A DNA stretch of 16,938 bases from Candidatus Hadersleviella danica (GCA_016711405.1 JADJSZ010000100.1:1-16938), one strand, 5' to 3'. Numbered from the stretch's first letter, positions 1 through 7,764 are shown. Translations and numbers: made by a program. The notes: a model not told the origin generated them from the sequence alone.

Positions 1-823
1 CCTCTATCATCCCGTGCGGTTCATCAATCGGCACAAAAATTTCGCGCTTGTTCTCCAGCCCTAAGCGAGACAAATCAAACGGAATGTTGTGCACATTGGG
101 CATGGCCAAATAAATTTCAGCCACGGCCGCGTGTCCCTCCAACACCGCCTTGCCCATATCATACAACGTGTGTTGCACCGATTCGCTGGGGTGGTTGGCA
201 AAGGTGTGCAACAGCGTATCGCGCACGGCCGACCATGCTTCGTTGTAATTCACCGCCTCCCCCGCCTCGTACTCCCAATTCGCGCTCAAATTCGTCCCCA
301 GCAACCTGTCCTCCTCCTCGGGAAGCGTCGTGTATTGGTCTTTCCAAAAGCCCGTAAACGCCGATTGGGTGGTCTTCAAGATGGGTAGCTCCTTCAACCC
401 TGCCAATAGTTTCACCCCCGTGCGTGTGCGGGTGGCCTCGGCCGTGCGCCGCTCGCCGCTGGCTCCTATAAAGCTGTGCGGGTGGTCTTGCTCGCCAAAG
501 GTCATGCGCTTCCACGGCCGTTCCACCACCATCACTTTGGCTTGGGTCATGTGTTCGGCCGCATCCAAGAAATGTTGGCTCAACGCCAGCGCAAAAGATT
601 CGGGGCTGGCCAAATCATGCCCGCTCGCCACCGCATACACACTGTTCTTCATCGTGTCCGTCGGGTACACCAGCCGATTATCCGCCTCGGTATACGCATC
701 CTCCAACGCCCCCTCCAAATTGATGTGAACCGTGTACTCCACAAACGTGTGCGTCGCCCCATCCCGCACCACCTTGCCCACCCGCACCCGCCCCTTGCCA
801 TAACTGTTGTGTATCAGCTTCAT
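1..823 (-). CDS. uox: Urate oxidase (uricase), 3' end outside the window
   Basis: This gene encodes a cofactor-free urate oxidase, which converts urate to 5-hydroxyisourate in the cytoplasm as the first step of purine-ring breakdown. The 274 visible residues cover nearly the whole usual length of about 290-300, so only a short C-terminal piece is missing. Family signatures seen are YGKGRVRV at 8-15 with the active-site Lys10, VYPTDTMKNSVYAVA at 52-66 with the active-site Thr of the YPTDT motif, HSFIG at 116-120, TTQSAFTGFWKDQYTTLP at 151-168, and PNVHNIPFDLSRLGLENKR near 242-260 with the conserved His. The ATG at 823 is preceded by GAAGGT about 6 nt upstream, and the protein starts as other uricases do. 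The neighbour upstream on the same strand is carA. The 196-bp gap between them holds a long poly-T tract and no terminator, so co-transcription is possible but not shown. No other purine-degradation gene is in the window. Confidence 0.93.
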   Translation of the reverse strand, partial: MKLIHNSYGKGRVRVGKVVRDGATHTFVEYTVHINLEGALEDAYTEADNRLVYPTDTMKNSVYAVASGHDLASPESFALALSQHFLDAAEHMTQAKVMVVERPWKRMTFGEQDHPHSFIGASGERRTAEATRTRTGVKLLAGLKELPILKTTQSAFTGFWKDQYTTLPEEEDRLLGTNLSANWEYEAGEAVNYNEAWSAVRDTLLHTFANHPSESVQHTLYDMGKAVLEGHAAVAEIYLAMPNVHNIPFDLSRLGLENKREIFVPIDEPHGMIE

Positions 824-875
824 GTTTTTACCTTCACTTTTTGTCATTTGTCATTGGTCAAGAAGGGAGGAAAGG

Positions 876-939
<64 letters not shown>

Positions 940-956
940 TGTTGGTCACTTGTAAC

Positions 957-1019
957 CTTCCCCTCTGCTCCTCTGCTCCTCCGCTCCTCTGCGCCGCCCC
1001 TCCCCTCATCTCTCCCCTC
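957..1019. repeat. Degenerate pyrimidine-rich tandem repeat downstream of carA
   Basis: Just past the carA stop codon the plus strand reads as degenerate copies of CTCCTCTG / CTCCTCCG, then of CCTCATCTCTCC. On the coding (minus) strand this is GA-rich (GCAGAGGAG-type units). It contains no ORF, no convincing hairpin and no U-tract. It belongs to the same class of short intergenic tandem repeats seen at other gene borders in this window. Confidence 0.6.
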
Positions 1020-2174
1020 TCATCTCTCCCCTCCCTCCATCATCGCCACAAACTTCACAAACAACTCATCCGAATCATGCGGGCCGGGCGAGCTTTCGGG
1101 GTGGTATTGCACCGCAAAGGCACGGTGAGCGGGCACATCAATCCCTTCACACACGCCATCATTCAAATTCACATGGGAAATAGCCACCCCTGCGGGCAAG
1201 CTGTCAGGGTCTAGGGCAAAGCCGTGGTTATGGCTCGAGATTTGCACCGCTCCGCTCTCGGCAACTTGCACAGGTTGGTTGCCGCCTCGGTGGCCAAACT
1301 TCATTTTAAAGCTACGGCCGCCCAAAGCCAGCCCCATAATCTGGTGTCCCAAGCAAATGCCGAACATCGGCTTGTGCCCCAGCAGTTTTTGCACATTCTC
1401 CACCGCGTAAGTCACGGCCGCAGGGTCGCCCGGCCCATTCGAGAGGAAGATGCCATCGGGGTTCATCGCCAAAACATCCTCAGCGGCCGTGTCCGCAGGC
1501 ACCACCGTCACCGCACAGCCGTGCGCGGCCAATAGGCGCAAGATGTTGCGCTTAATGCCAAAGTCATAGGCCACGACTTTGTAGATTTTGGATTGCGGAT
1601 TGCGGATTGCGGATTGGGGGGAGGAGGGAGCTTGCCACCAATTCTGCGCTTCCCCCCAGTGATACGGCTCTTCGCAGGTCACTTCTTGCGCCAAATCCAG
1701 CCCATCCATGTCCCGCGCCGCCCGTGCAAGGGCGATGAGTCGCTCGGCCGAGGGGTCGCTGGTCGAAATGGCGCAACGCATCACCCCATTCTGCCGTATA
1801 TGCCGCACAAGGGCGCGGGTATCCACCTCGGCAATGCCCACCACCCCGCGTTCGGCCAAGTAATCTGGCAAGGGTTGGCGCGAACGCCAGTTGCTGGCCA
1901 GTGGGCTTAAACTGCGAATGACAATCCCGGCCGCCCACACACGGCCGCTCTCATCATCCTCGGGTGTCGTCCCATAATTGCCAATGTGCGGCATCGTAAA
2001 CGTCACCACCTGCCCATGATACGACGGGTCGGTCAATATCTCTTGGTAGCCCGACATACTCGTATTAAAAACAATCTCCCCCGTCGTATCTCCCCGCGCC
2101 CCAAACCCCACCCCCGGCCACAAAGAGCCATCCTCCAACGCCAACAAGGCGGGGGGGAATTGTGAATTGGTCAT
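1020..2174 (-). CDS. carA: Carbamoyl-phosphate synthase small subunit (glutamine amidotransferase)
   Basis: CarA hydrolyses glutamine and channels ammonia to CarB to make carbamoyl phosphate for pyrimidine and arginine synthesis. Numbering from an alternative ATG at 2195 (391 aa), the N-terminal CarA domain covers about 15-180 (LLALEDG, NTSMSGYQEILTDPSY), and the class I glutamine amidotransferase domain about 205-385. The nucleophile is Cys281 in FGICLGHQ, with His365 and Glu367 in QYHPESSPGPHD. KMKFGHRGGNQPV and SSHNHGFA are also diagnostic. Two in-frame ATGs, at 2195 and 2174, lie inside a heptamer repeat. I chose 2174 because AAAGG sits 4 nt upstream and the start then falls 9 residues before LLALEDG, close to other CarA proteins. 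The linker before KVVAYDFG contains SPQSAIRNPQSK, encoded by four copies of a 7-bp repeat, an insertion at an apparently tolerant site. No carB is in the window. Confidence 0.95.
   Translation of the reverse strand: MTNSQFPPALLALEDGSLWPGVGFGARGDTTGEIVFNTSMSGYQEILTDPSYHGQVVTFTMPHIGNYGTTPEDDESGRVWAAGIVIRSLSPLASNWRSRQPLPDYLAERGVVGIAEVDTRALVRHIRQNGVMRCAISTSDPSAERLIALARAARDMDGLDLAQEVTCEEPYHWGEAQNWWQAPSSPQSAIRNPQSKIYKVVAYDFGIKRNILRLLAAHGCAVTVVPADTAAEDVLAMNPDGIFLSNGPGDPAAVTYAVENVQKLLGHKPMFGICLGHQIMGLALGGRSFKMKFGHRGGNQPVQVAESGAVQISSHNHGFALDPDSLPAGVAISHVNLNDGVCEGIDVPAHRAFAVQYHPESSPGPHDSDELFVKFVAMMEGGER
1590..1617. repeat. Four GGATTGC heptamers inside the carA coding sequence
   Basis: Three GGATTGC units and one GGATTGG unit follow each other without spacing. 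On the coding strand they read CAATCCG..., giving PQSAIRNPQSK-type residues in the linker between the two CarA domains. The array is 28 bp; the reading frame of carA is intact across it, so the total insertion must be a multiple of three. The form resembles the short tandemly repeated repetitive (STRR) heptamers known from cyanobacteria. Such repeats are usually intergenic. Confidence 0.85.
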
Positions 2175-2240
2175 TTGTCCTTTGTCATTGGTCATTTGTC
2201 ATTTGTCCTTGGTCATTTGTCCCTTGTCATTATTCATTGT
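2171..2240. repeat. Heptamer tandem repeats over the carA start
   Basis: Degenerate 7-bp units of the kinds TCATTTG, TCCTTTG, TCATTGG and TCCTTGG run for about 70 bp. Read on the carA strand they give ATGACAA, ATGACCA, AGGACAA and GGGACAA. The repeat itself supplies the candidate start codons of carA (2195, 2174) and the AAAGG and AAGG ribosome-binding sequences. A third in-frame ATG at 2216 is closed by a TGA after five codons. Fragments of the same family occur at 845-860 and 9833-9850. Confidence 0.8.
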
Positions 2241-2328
2241 TCTTCCTCATTTCCCCTTGCTATTTTACCCAATCTTGCCTGCCATTGCTTTGTAAGAAAA
2301 ATAGCGGCCACAGGTGTTTGGGGGTAAA

Positions 2329-2392
2329 GTAAGAAGAGGGAAGAGAGAAGAGACTGAAAGACTGACCGACTAAAAGACTCAAAAGAGAAACA
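2329..2392. repeat. Purine-rich degenerate repeat upstream of the UPF0182 gene
   Basis: This stretch begins with AAGAAGAGGG / AAGAGAGAAG units and continues as GACTGAAA, GACTGACC, GACTAAAA and GACTCAAA, a clear approximate 7-8 bp period. It occupies the presumed 5' untranslated region right up to the ATG at 2396. No strong Shine-Dalgarno other than the GA-rich repeat itself is visible (AAAGAGAAACAACC before ATG). I could not assign a convincing promoter in the divergent carA/UPF0182 region. Confidence 0.6.
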
Positions 2393-2395
2393 ACC

Positions 2396-5308
2396 ATGCG
2401 ACGACCAGATTACAACGACATTCCCGAAGTATTTCGGCGAGCGATGGAAGGCGAGGGCTGGGTGCAAGACCAAGGTGGCAATGGGGGCGAGGGCGGGGCC
2501 AACCCACGGCCGCCATTCCCCCCCCAACGGCCGTGGTGGACCGACCGCCGCGTCTGGCTCGGCCTCTTGCTCGTCATTCTCTTTGTCAGCTTCGATTGGC
2601 TCATCAACACCTACACCAATTGGCTCTGGTTTATCGAGCGCGGCTACCAAGATTTATGGCTCCGCCAACGCGCCTTCGAGGTGGGGGTCTTTGCGGTGGC
2701 CTTCTTGGTTGCGGCCGTCGTGCTGTTGGCCACATGGCACACCGCCCGGCGCACGGCCGCCCGTGCCAATAACCCCCAATTGGGCAGTCCCCTGCTCCAC
2801 AACACCGCCATCTTTCGCGGATTAGTCACCGCCACAGGGCTGTTCTTCGCCTTCACCTTTGCCTCGGCCGCCCGTGCCCAGTGGGAAGATGTGTTGCGCT
2901 TCATCTACCGCGTCCCCTACGGCACAGTCGAGCCAATCTTCGGCCGCGACATTAGCTTTTACCTGTTCGAGTTGCCCTTCTACAACTTCGTGCGGAGCTG
3001 GTTCATGCCTTTGCTGGTCTTTGCCGCCCTCGGCGTGTTGGCCATGTATGCCCTGCGCTACTTGCCCCTCTTGCAAGCCAACACCAAGCTCACCACGGCC
3101 GATATGCCCCCCCATTTGCGCCGCACCTTGGCCATCATTGGCGGCATCTTCTTTGGTTTATGGGCACTCGGCCACCAACTCGCCCAATACGATTTGCTCT
3201 ACTCGCCGCGTGGCGTGGCCTTTGGGGCCAGCTACACCGATATGAACGCCACCATCTGGGCCTTGCGCGTCCAAATGGTCGCTATGGTGGTCGTGGCACT
3301 CATCTTCTTCTACGCCTACTTTCAACTCAAAATTCGTTGGCTCACGGCCGCGTTCACCATCTGGGTCGCCGCCTTCTTCCTGCTGGGGGCCATCTACCCC
3401 GCCATCTTGCAACGCTTCGTCGTCGAACCGACTGAACTCGCCCGCGAATCCGAATACATCGCCCACAACATCGCCTTCACCCGCATGGCCTTCGGGCTGG
3501 ATCAGGTCGAGATTCGGCCGTTTGGCAACGTCGCTCCCCTCACCGCCCAAGCCTTAGATGCCAACGATGCCGCCCTCAACAACATCCGCGTCTGGGATTA
3601 TCGGCCGCTCCAACAAACCTATGCCCAATTGCAAGAGCTACGCCCCTACTACCAGTTCAGCACCATCGACATTGACCGTTACCTCATCAATGGCGAAATC
3701 CGCCAAGTGATGCTGGCGGGGCGCGAACTCGATAAAACCAATCTGCCCAACGCCACATGGGTCAACGAAAAGCTCGAATTCACCCACGGCTATGGCGTGG
3801 TGATGAACCCCGTAGACCGCTTCAACGACCAAGGCCGCCCCGAATTCTTCCTCAGCGACTTGCCCCCCCGTTCCACAGTGGATTTAGAAGTGACTTTGCC
3901 CCAAATCTACTACGGCGAAACCATGAACGATGTCGTTTTTGTGGGCAGTGAACGGGATGAGTTTAGCTACCCCGACGACAACGAAAACGTCCGCACCCGC
4001 TACGAAGGGCAAGGGGGCGTGCCACTCGGCGGCTGGTTCCGCAAGCTCATCTTCGCCTTGCGCTTTGGCGAAACCAATCTCATGTTCAGCGAATACATCA
4101 CCCCCGAAACGCGGGTCATGTTCTACCGCCAAATCCAAGAGCGCGTCAAAGCCATCACTCCCTTTTTGGCCTTGGATTATGACCCCTATTTGGTGGTCGC
4201 CGACGGCCGTCTCGTTTGGATTCAGGATGCCTACACTGTCAGCTCTCTCTTCCCCTATGCCGAACCTGTGCGCGAGGTTTCCCTCAGCGGCGAATATTAC
4301 GGCAATGTCAACTACATTCGCAACAGCGTCAAAATCACCATTGATGCCTACGATGGCACTGTGACATATTACCTCGTGGACGAAGAAGACCCCATCATCC
4401 AGACCTACGGCCGTGCCTTCCCCGGCCTCTTCAAGCCCATGTCGGAGATGCCCGCTAGCTTGCAAAGCCATCTGCGCTACCCCGAGCAATTATTCGTCTT
4501 CCAAACCCAGCAATACCTGCTCTACCACATGACCGATGTGCAAACCTTCTACAACCAAGAAGATTTACGCGCCTTGCCCCAAGAGATTTTCGGCGTGGAA
4601 AACGTCGCCCAGCACATGGAGCCTTATTACGTCATGTTCCGCTTGCCCGGCGAAGCCGAAACGGAATTTTTGCTCATCCAACCCTTCACCCCAGCCGAAA
4701 AGACCAACATGGTGGCGTGGATTGCCGCCCGCAACGACCCCGCCCACTATGGCGACCTCATCGCCTATGAGTTGCCCCGCCAAGAACTCATCGTGGGGCC
4801 GATGCAAATTGAAGGGTTTATCAACCAAGAGCCTGATATTTCCGAGCAGTTCTCGTTGTGGAACCAAGGCGGCTCTAGCGTCATTCGCGGCAACCTGATT
4901 GTCATTCCGCTCAACAACAGCTTTTTGTACGTCGAACCCATCTATCTGCAATCCACCACCAGCGCCTTGCCCGAACTCAAGCGGGTCATCGTGGCCAGTG
5001 GGGAGCGGATTATCATGCGGCCGACGCTTGAAGAAGCCCTCTTCGCCCTTGTCAGCCGCGAAGCCCCGGCCGTGGGCGAGCTAGAGGTGGTGGTGCAAGA
5101 AGGTAGCGAAGGTGGCGAAACCGAGCCATCAGCCACCCCCATTCCTGTGGTCGTTGATGGGAACATCAACGAACTCATCGCCCAAGCCAACCAACAGTTC
5201 ACGGCCGCCCAAACAGCCCAGCGCACAGGCGATTGGGCCGCCTACGGCGAACACATCCAAGCCTTGGAAGAAACGTTGCGCCAGCTAGAGGCGTTGATAG
5301 GGGAATAG
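2396..5308 (+). CDS. UPF0182 family large membrane protein (COG1615)
   Basis: A 970-residue protein of the UPF0182/COG1615 family, whose members are usually 850-1000 aa and whose biochemical role is unknown. A polar Gly/Pro-rich N-terminus (1-48) is followed by seven predicted membrane helices at about 53-70, 94-114, 139-158, 200-220, 243-261, 291-310 and 314-337. A long, mostly hydrophilic C-terminal region follows, probably outside the cytoplasm. Family-type segments are FGRDISFYLFELPFYNFVR (182-200), EPTELARESEYIAHNIAFTR (344-363), then VWDYRPL, YYQFSTIDIDRY and THGYGVVMNPVDRF. After a low-complexity EGGETEPSATPIP linker, the protein ends in a helix with coiled-coil character (about 930-970). 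The ATG fits the family start, although the ribosome binding site is poor. The glycosyltransferase gene follows 44 bp downstream, so the two may share a transcript. Confidence 0.92.
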   Translation: MRRPDYNDIPEVFRRAMEGEGWVQDQGGNGGEGGANPRPPFPPQRPWWTDRRVWLGLLLVILFVSFDWLINTYTNWLWFIERGYQDLWLRQRAFEVGVFAVAFLVAAVVLLATWHTARRTAARANNPQLGSPLLHNTAIFRGLVTATGLFFAFTFASAARAQWEDVLRFIYRVPYGTVEPIFGRDISFYLFELPFYNFVRSWFMPLLVFAALGVLAMYALRYLPLLQANTKLTTADMPPHLRRTLAIIGGIFFGLWALGHQLAQYDLLYSPRGVAFGASYTDMNATIWALRVQMVAMVVVALIFFYAYFQLKIRWLTAAFTIWVAAFFLLGAIYPAILQRFVVEPTELARESEYIAHNIAFTRMAFGLDQVEIRPFGNVAPLTAQALDANDAALNNIRVWDYRPLQQTYAQLQELRPYYQFSTIDIDRYLINGEIRQVMLAGRELDKTNLPNATWVNEKLEFTHGYGVVMNPVDRFNDQGRPEFFLSDLPPRSTVDLEVTLPQIYYGETMNDVVFVGSERDEFSYPDDNENVRTRYEGQGGVPLGGWFRKLIFALRFGETNLMFSEYITPETRVMFYRQIQERVKAITPFLALDYDPYLVVADGRLVWIQDAYTVSSLFPYAEPVREVSLSGEYYGNVNYIRNSVKITIDAYDGTVTYYLVDEEDPIIQTYGRAFPGLFKPMSEMPASLQSHLRYPEQLFVFQTQQYLLYHMTDVQTFYNQEDLRALPQEIFGVENVAQHMEPYYVMFRLPGEAETEFLLIQPFTPAEKTNMVAWIAARNDPAHYGDLIAYELPRQELIVGPMQIEGFINQEPDISEQFSLWNQGGSSVIRGNLIVIPLNNSFLYVEPIYLQSTTSALPELKRVIVASGERIIMRPTLEEALFALVSREAPAVGELEVVVQEGSEGGETEPSATPIPVVVDGNINELIAQANQQFTAAQTAQRTGDWAAYGEHIQALEETLRQLEALIGE

Positions 5309-5309
5309 G

Positions 5310-5348
5310 CGTGAACAGTAAAAGGTGAAAAGTAGAAGGTAAAAGGTG
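5310..5348. repeat. AAAAGGTG/AAAAGTAG-type short repeat before the glycosyltransferase gene
   Basis: The 44-bp gap between the UPF0182 stop and the next start is mostly degenerate copies of a 7-8 bp unit (AAAAGGTG, AAAAGTAG, AAGGTAA, AAAGGTGG). The last copy supplies the ribosome binding site of the downstream gene, AAGGTGG, about 4-5 nt before its GTG start. So here too, as at carA, a repeat has been used as translation signal. Confidence 0.6.
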
Positions 5349-5352
5349 GCAT

Positions 5353-6603
5353 GTGAAGGATAAGCGCACCATTTTATTGGCCACGATGGGCAGTGCAGGG
5401 GATGTCTACCCCATGCTGGCTCTCGGCCGTGGCTTGCAAGCCCGAGGCCACCACCCCATCATCCTCACCAACGACCACTTCGAGGCGTTGGTAGCCGAAG
5501 CGGGCTTGCCCTTCATCGCCCTCGGCGGCCGTGAAGAATACCAGCGCACCATGGAAAACCCCGATTTGTGGAACCCCGTGCGCGGGCTAGGGGTGGTGGC
5601 CAAAAACGGGATGATGCCCCTGCTACGGCCGTTCTACGACATCGTCCGCCAATTCGACCCCCAAACGACCATTTTGGCGGCCACCGTCTTGCTCTTCGGG
5701 GCACGCATCGCCCACGAAAAACTGGGCATCCCCCTCGTCTCCATTCACCTCCAGCCCAGCCTCTTCCGCTCGGTTTTCGCCCCACCCAATCTGGGCGGCT
5801 TTCGCTTGCCCGATTGGATGCCCCACAGACTGAAACGGGGCTATTTTCGTCTGCTGGATGCGGCCTTTATAGACCCCCTGATGGCCAAAGAGACCAATGC
5901 CTTTCGGGCAGAAGTGGGCTTGCCCCCTGTCACACGCCTGTTTGACCAGTGGATGTTCTCGCCCCAAAAGAATATCGGGCTATTTCCCGATTGGTTTGCC
6001 GCACCCCAACCCGATTGGCCACCCAACACACAATTAACGGGGTTCATCCAGCACGAACAGCCACAGGGGATGACGGCCGACTTGCGCACCTTTTTAGACG
6101 AGGGCGAGCCGCCCATCGTCTTCACACCGGGCACGGCCATGCAACACGGAGCCGATTTCTTCCGTGAATCCGTTGCGGCTGTGCAAAAACTCGGCCGTCG
6201 AGCGATTTTATTGACCCAACACACAGGGCAGGTTCCCCCCAACTTGCCCCCCACCGTGCGCCATTTTCGCTACGTGCCCTTGCAAGAATTACTCCCCCAC
6301 TCGGCCGCGCTGGTTTACCACGGCGGCGTGGGCACACTGGCGCAAGCGTTGGCGGCGGGCATCCCCCATCTCGTCATCCCCTTCAGCCACGACCAACCCG
6401 ACAACGCCCAGCGTTTGCGCCACATGGGCGTGGGCGATTTTCTGCCGCCGAAACAGTACAAAGCCTCGGCCGTAGCCGCGAAACTCAACCACCTGCTGAC
6501 CCATCCCGCCACCCAACAACGGTGCGCGGCGTTGGCCCAGCAGGTGGATTTCGAGCAAGCACTCGAAGCGAGTTGCGCGGCAATTACGGCCGTGGGAGGT
6601 TAA
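5353..6603 (+). CDS. GT1-family glycosyltransferase (UGT/MGT-like, COG1819)
   Basis: A 416-residue GT-B fold glycosyltransferase of the type that moves a sugar from a nucleotide donor to a lipid or small-molecule acceptor (sterol glucosyltransferase, macrolide and rhamnosyltransferase relatives). The N-terminal glycine-rich loop MGSAGDVYPMLALGRGL (12-28) starts the acceptor domain. The donor domain has FTPGTA (257-262) and the nucleotide-sugar motif from about 308 to 352: PLQELLPHSAALVYHGGVGT with His323-Gly-Gly, then PFSHDQPDN with Asp347-Gln348. No signal peptide or membrane segment is visible, so it should be cytoplasmic or peripheral. The GTG at 5353 has AAGGTGG upstream and places the first beta strand (TILLATMGS) at residue 6. 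An ATG at 5351 runs straight into TGA. The acceptor cannot be read from sequence; proximity to a UPF0182 membrane protein hints at an envelope role but does not prove it. Confidence 0.9.
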   Translation: MKDKRTILLATMGSAGDVYPMLALGRGLQARGHHPIILTNDHFEALVAEAGLPFIALGGREEYQRTMENPDLWNPVRGLGVVAKNGMMPLLRPFYDIVRQFDPQTTILAATVLLFGARIAHEKLGIPLVSIHLQPSLFRSVFAPPNLGGFRLPDWMPHRLKRGYFRLLDAAFIDPLMAKETNAFRAEVGLPPVTRLFDQWMFSPQKNIGLFPDWFAAPQPDWPPNTQLTGFIQHEQPQGMTADLRTFLDEGEPPIVFTPGTAMQHGADFFRESVAAVQKLGRRAILLTQHTGQVPPNLPPTVRHFRYVPLQELLPHSAALVYHGGVGTLAQALAAGIPHLVIPFSHDQPDNAQRLRHMGVGDFLPPKQYKASAVAAKLNHLLTHPATQQRCAALAQQVDFEQALEASCAAITAVGG

Positions 6604-6618
6604 GCACGAACATCATTC

Positions 6619-6769
6619 GTTATAAATTAAGCTCTTTAGGCAAAAATCAAGAGTGAAAAATCCCCCTTTGCTCTCCTTTTGCAACAAAAAATAGTAAAAG
6701 AAAAAAAAGGGAAAGGGAAAGAGGGCTTTGTCACAAAAGCCGTTGCCTGAAAATTGCTTAATTTATAAC
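6619..6769. mobile_element. MITE-like element with terminal inverted repeats, 151 bp
   Basis: The left end GTTATAAATTAAGC (6619-6632) and the right end GCTTAATTTATAAC (6756-6769) are perfect 14-bp inverted repeats. A second matching block, AGGCAA at 6638-6643 and TTGCCT at 6743-6748, lies inside at nearly equal distance (5 and 7 bp), so each end is about 25 bp. The interior is AT/purine-rich, has no ORF, and has a small inner hairpin GGCTTT-GTCACA-AAAGCC near 6724-6741. This is the structure of a non-autonomous miniature transposon. A TA target duplication (IS630-like) would be consistent with the TTATAA ends, but I see no longer flanking direct repeat. A structured untranslated region is the alternative. 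Confidence 0.5.
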
Positions 6770-6782
6770 CAATGCACTGACA

Positions 6783-6825
6783 TAAAAAGTGAGCCGTAAA
6801 AAATAATTTCACGGCTCACTTTTTA
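6783..6825. terminator. Bidirectional intrinsic terminator
   Basis: A perfect 15-bp stem is formed by 6783-6797 (TAAAAAGTGAGCCGT) and 6811-6825 (ACGGCTCACTTTTTA) with a 13-nt AT-rich loop. A GC-containing stem is flanked by A5 on the left and T5 on the right, so it can end transcription from both sides. It lies between convergent genes: the plus-strand glycosyltransferase ending at 6603 and the minus-strand small membrane protein ending at 6833. Confidence 0.85.
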
Positions 6826-6832
6826 CTGAGTC

Positions 6833-6934
6833 TCATTGTTTATTGCGCTTTTCCATATATTGCTGAACTTGAGGGATGACGATAGCCGCACCCACTAAAA
6901 GCAAGAAAAGTACACCAAAAATTTGTCCGTCCAT
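6833..6934 (-). CDS. Small single-pass membrane protein, 33 residues
   Basis: ATG at 6934 to TGA at 6833 gives a 33-residue protein. It starts MDGQ, has one hydrophobic helix (IFGVLFLLLVGAAIVI, residues 5-20), and ends in a short amphipathic, net-basic tail (QQYMEKRNKQ, 24-33). An AAGGAG ribosome binding site lies 8 nt before the ATG (6943-6948), one of the best in the window. It sits 64 bp after the stop of the seven-helix membrane protein, on the same strand, and the bidirectional terminator begins 8 bp past its stop. This placement as the last gene of a small operon, together with codon-like structure and a clear membrane helix, argues that it is translated. I do not recognise a family. 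By analogy with other tiny membrane proteins it may bind or regulate a larger membrane partner, perhaps the neighbour; that is inference. Confidence 0.72.
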   Translation of the reverse strand: MDGQIFGVLFLLLVGAAIVIPQVQQYMEKRNKQ

Positions 6935-6942
6935 GGTCGAAT

Positions 6943-6948
6943 CTCCTT
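6943..6948 (-). promoter_or_regulatory. Strong ribosome binding site (AAGGAG) of the 33-residue gene
   Basis: AAGGAG on the minus strand, 8 nt from the ATG at 6934. Most other genes in this window have weak or no Shine-Dalgarno sequence, so this site is what makes the short reading frame convincing. Confidence 0.75.
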
Positions 6949-6998
6949 AAAAATTAGTCGTTTACTGGTCATTCAGTTGCTAGGCGGCCACCAATCGC

Positions 6999-7751
6999 TT
7001 AACTGAGCACAATGCCAAACAGGCAGAGCAGGATGAAAGCGATATAGGTAAGTAGCGGCCAGAGGCTGGGTTGTTTGTTGAAATGGAAGAGGCGGGCTGG
7101 ATCGAGGAGGAGGCCAGCGGCGAGAAGACAGCCAACGAATATGAGCACAAGCTCGGCCGTGGTCAGCGGCCGTGCCGCCCGCCCCACCAGCGAGCCAGCG
7201 TAAGCGGCCAACACCAACGCCAATCCATCTATCATCAACGCACCCCAGAAATAACGGGAGGCGTAAGCGGCCGTTTCAGGGGCAAACTTCTGCTCCACCT
7301 TGGTCACCATCACCAACACATAAAACAAGCCCAAAATAATCCACAAAAAGGTTGGCCCAAACGCGTAGTAGAGGCTCACTTCCCCTTCATGCACCACCCC
7401 GGGGCTTTGCGCCAACAGTTGCGCCGATTCGACCAACTGGTTCAAGTCGGCCTGCACCATCGTGATGGCAATGGCCATCAGCACGGCCGCGACGGCCGCC
7501 CATTTGGTGTTGGCCAAGACATCTAGTTTGGTCAACCATACTGGCCGCTCGGCGGGCAACGGCCGCAACTTTTTAAGGCCATTCATGGCCAAGCAGAAGA
7601 AAAAATAAACGGCCGCCACCACCAGCCACCCCCGCGCCGTTTGGTCAGCCAAAAGATTCCGCAAGGGGGCAAATAGCACAAAAAACAGGGCAATAGCCAG
7701 CAAATCGGCCGTCAGGGGCCATACAAAGAGTTTGTTCTTTGGTAATGTCAT
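6999..7751 (-). CDS. Integral membrane protein of unknown family, seven predicted helices
   Basis: A 250-residue protein I do not recognise. Hydrophobic segments are at about 12-32, 41-57, 83-100, 129-149, 166-187, 198-216 and 229-249, so seven helices fit. The loop between helices 3 and 4 carries acidic residues and a histidine (VVHEGEVSLYYAFG, 119-132), the loop between helices 2 and 3 is basic (LKKLRPLPAERP), and the loop before helix 6 is short and basic. No catalytic or transport signature is seen. The ATG at 7751 has GGGAG 4-5 nt upstream. It is the first gene of a probable two-gene unit with the 33-residue membrane protein. Upstream lie a candidate promoter (7895-7922), a terminator-like hairpin (7832-7875) and a small hairpin next to the ribosome binding site (7765-7787), so leader-mediated control is possible. 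Confidence 0.85.
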   Translation of the reverse strand: MTLPKNKLFVWPLTADLLAIALFFVLFAPLRNLLADQTARGWLVVAAVYFFFCLAMNGLKKLRPLPAERPVWLTKLDVLANTKWAAVAAVLMAIAITMVQADLNQLVESAQLLAQSPGVVHEGEVSLYYAFGPTFLWIILGLFYVLVMVTKVEQKFAPETAAYASRYFWGALMIDGLALVLAAYAGSLVGRAARPLTTAELVLIFVGCLLAAGLLLDPARLFHFNKQPSLWPLLTYIAFILLCLFGIVLS

Positions 7752-7764
7752 AAATCTCCCAATT

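Noticed and set aside
1590..1617. Heptamer array as a CRISPR
   Set aside because: The units are 7 bp without spacers and lie inside the carA coding frame.
3884..4489. Minus-strand frame of about 200 codons inside the UPF0182 gene
   Set aside because: It mirrors the UPF0182 coding frame, has no recognisable domain or ribosome binding site, and the sense-strand protein is convincing.
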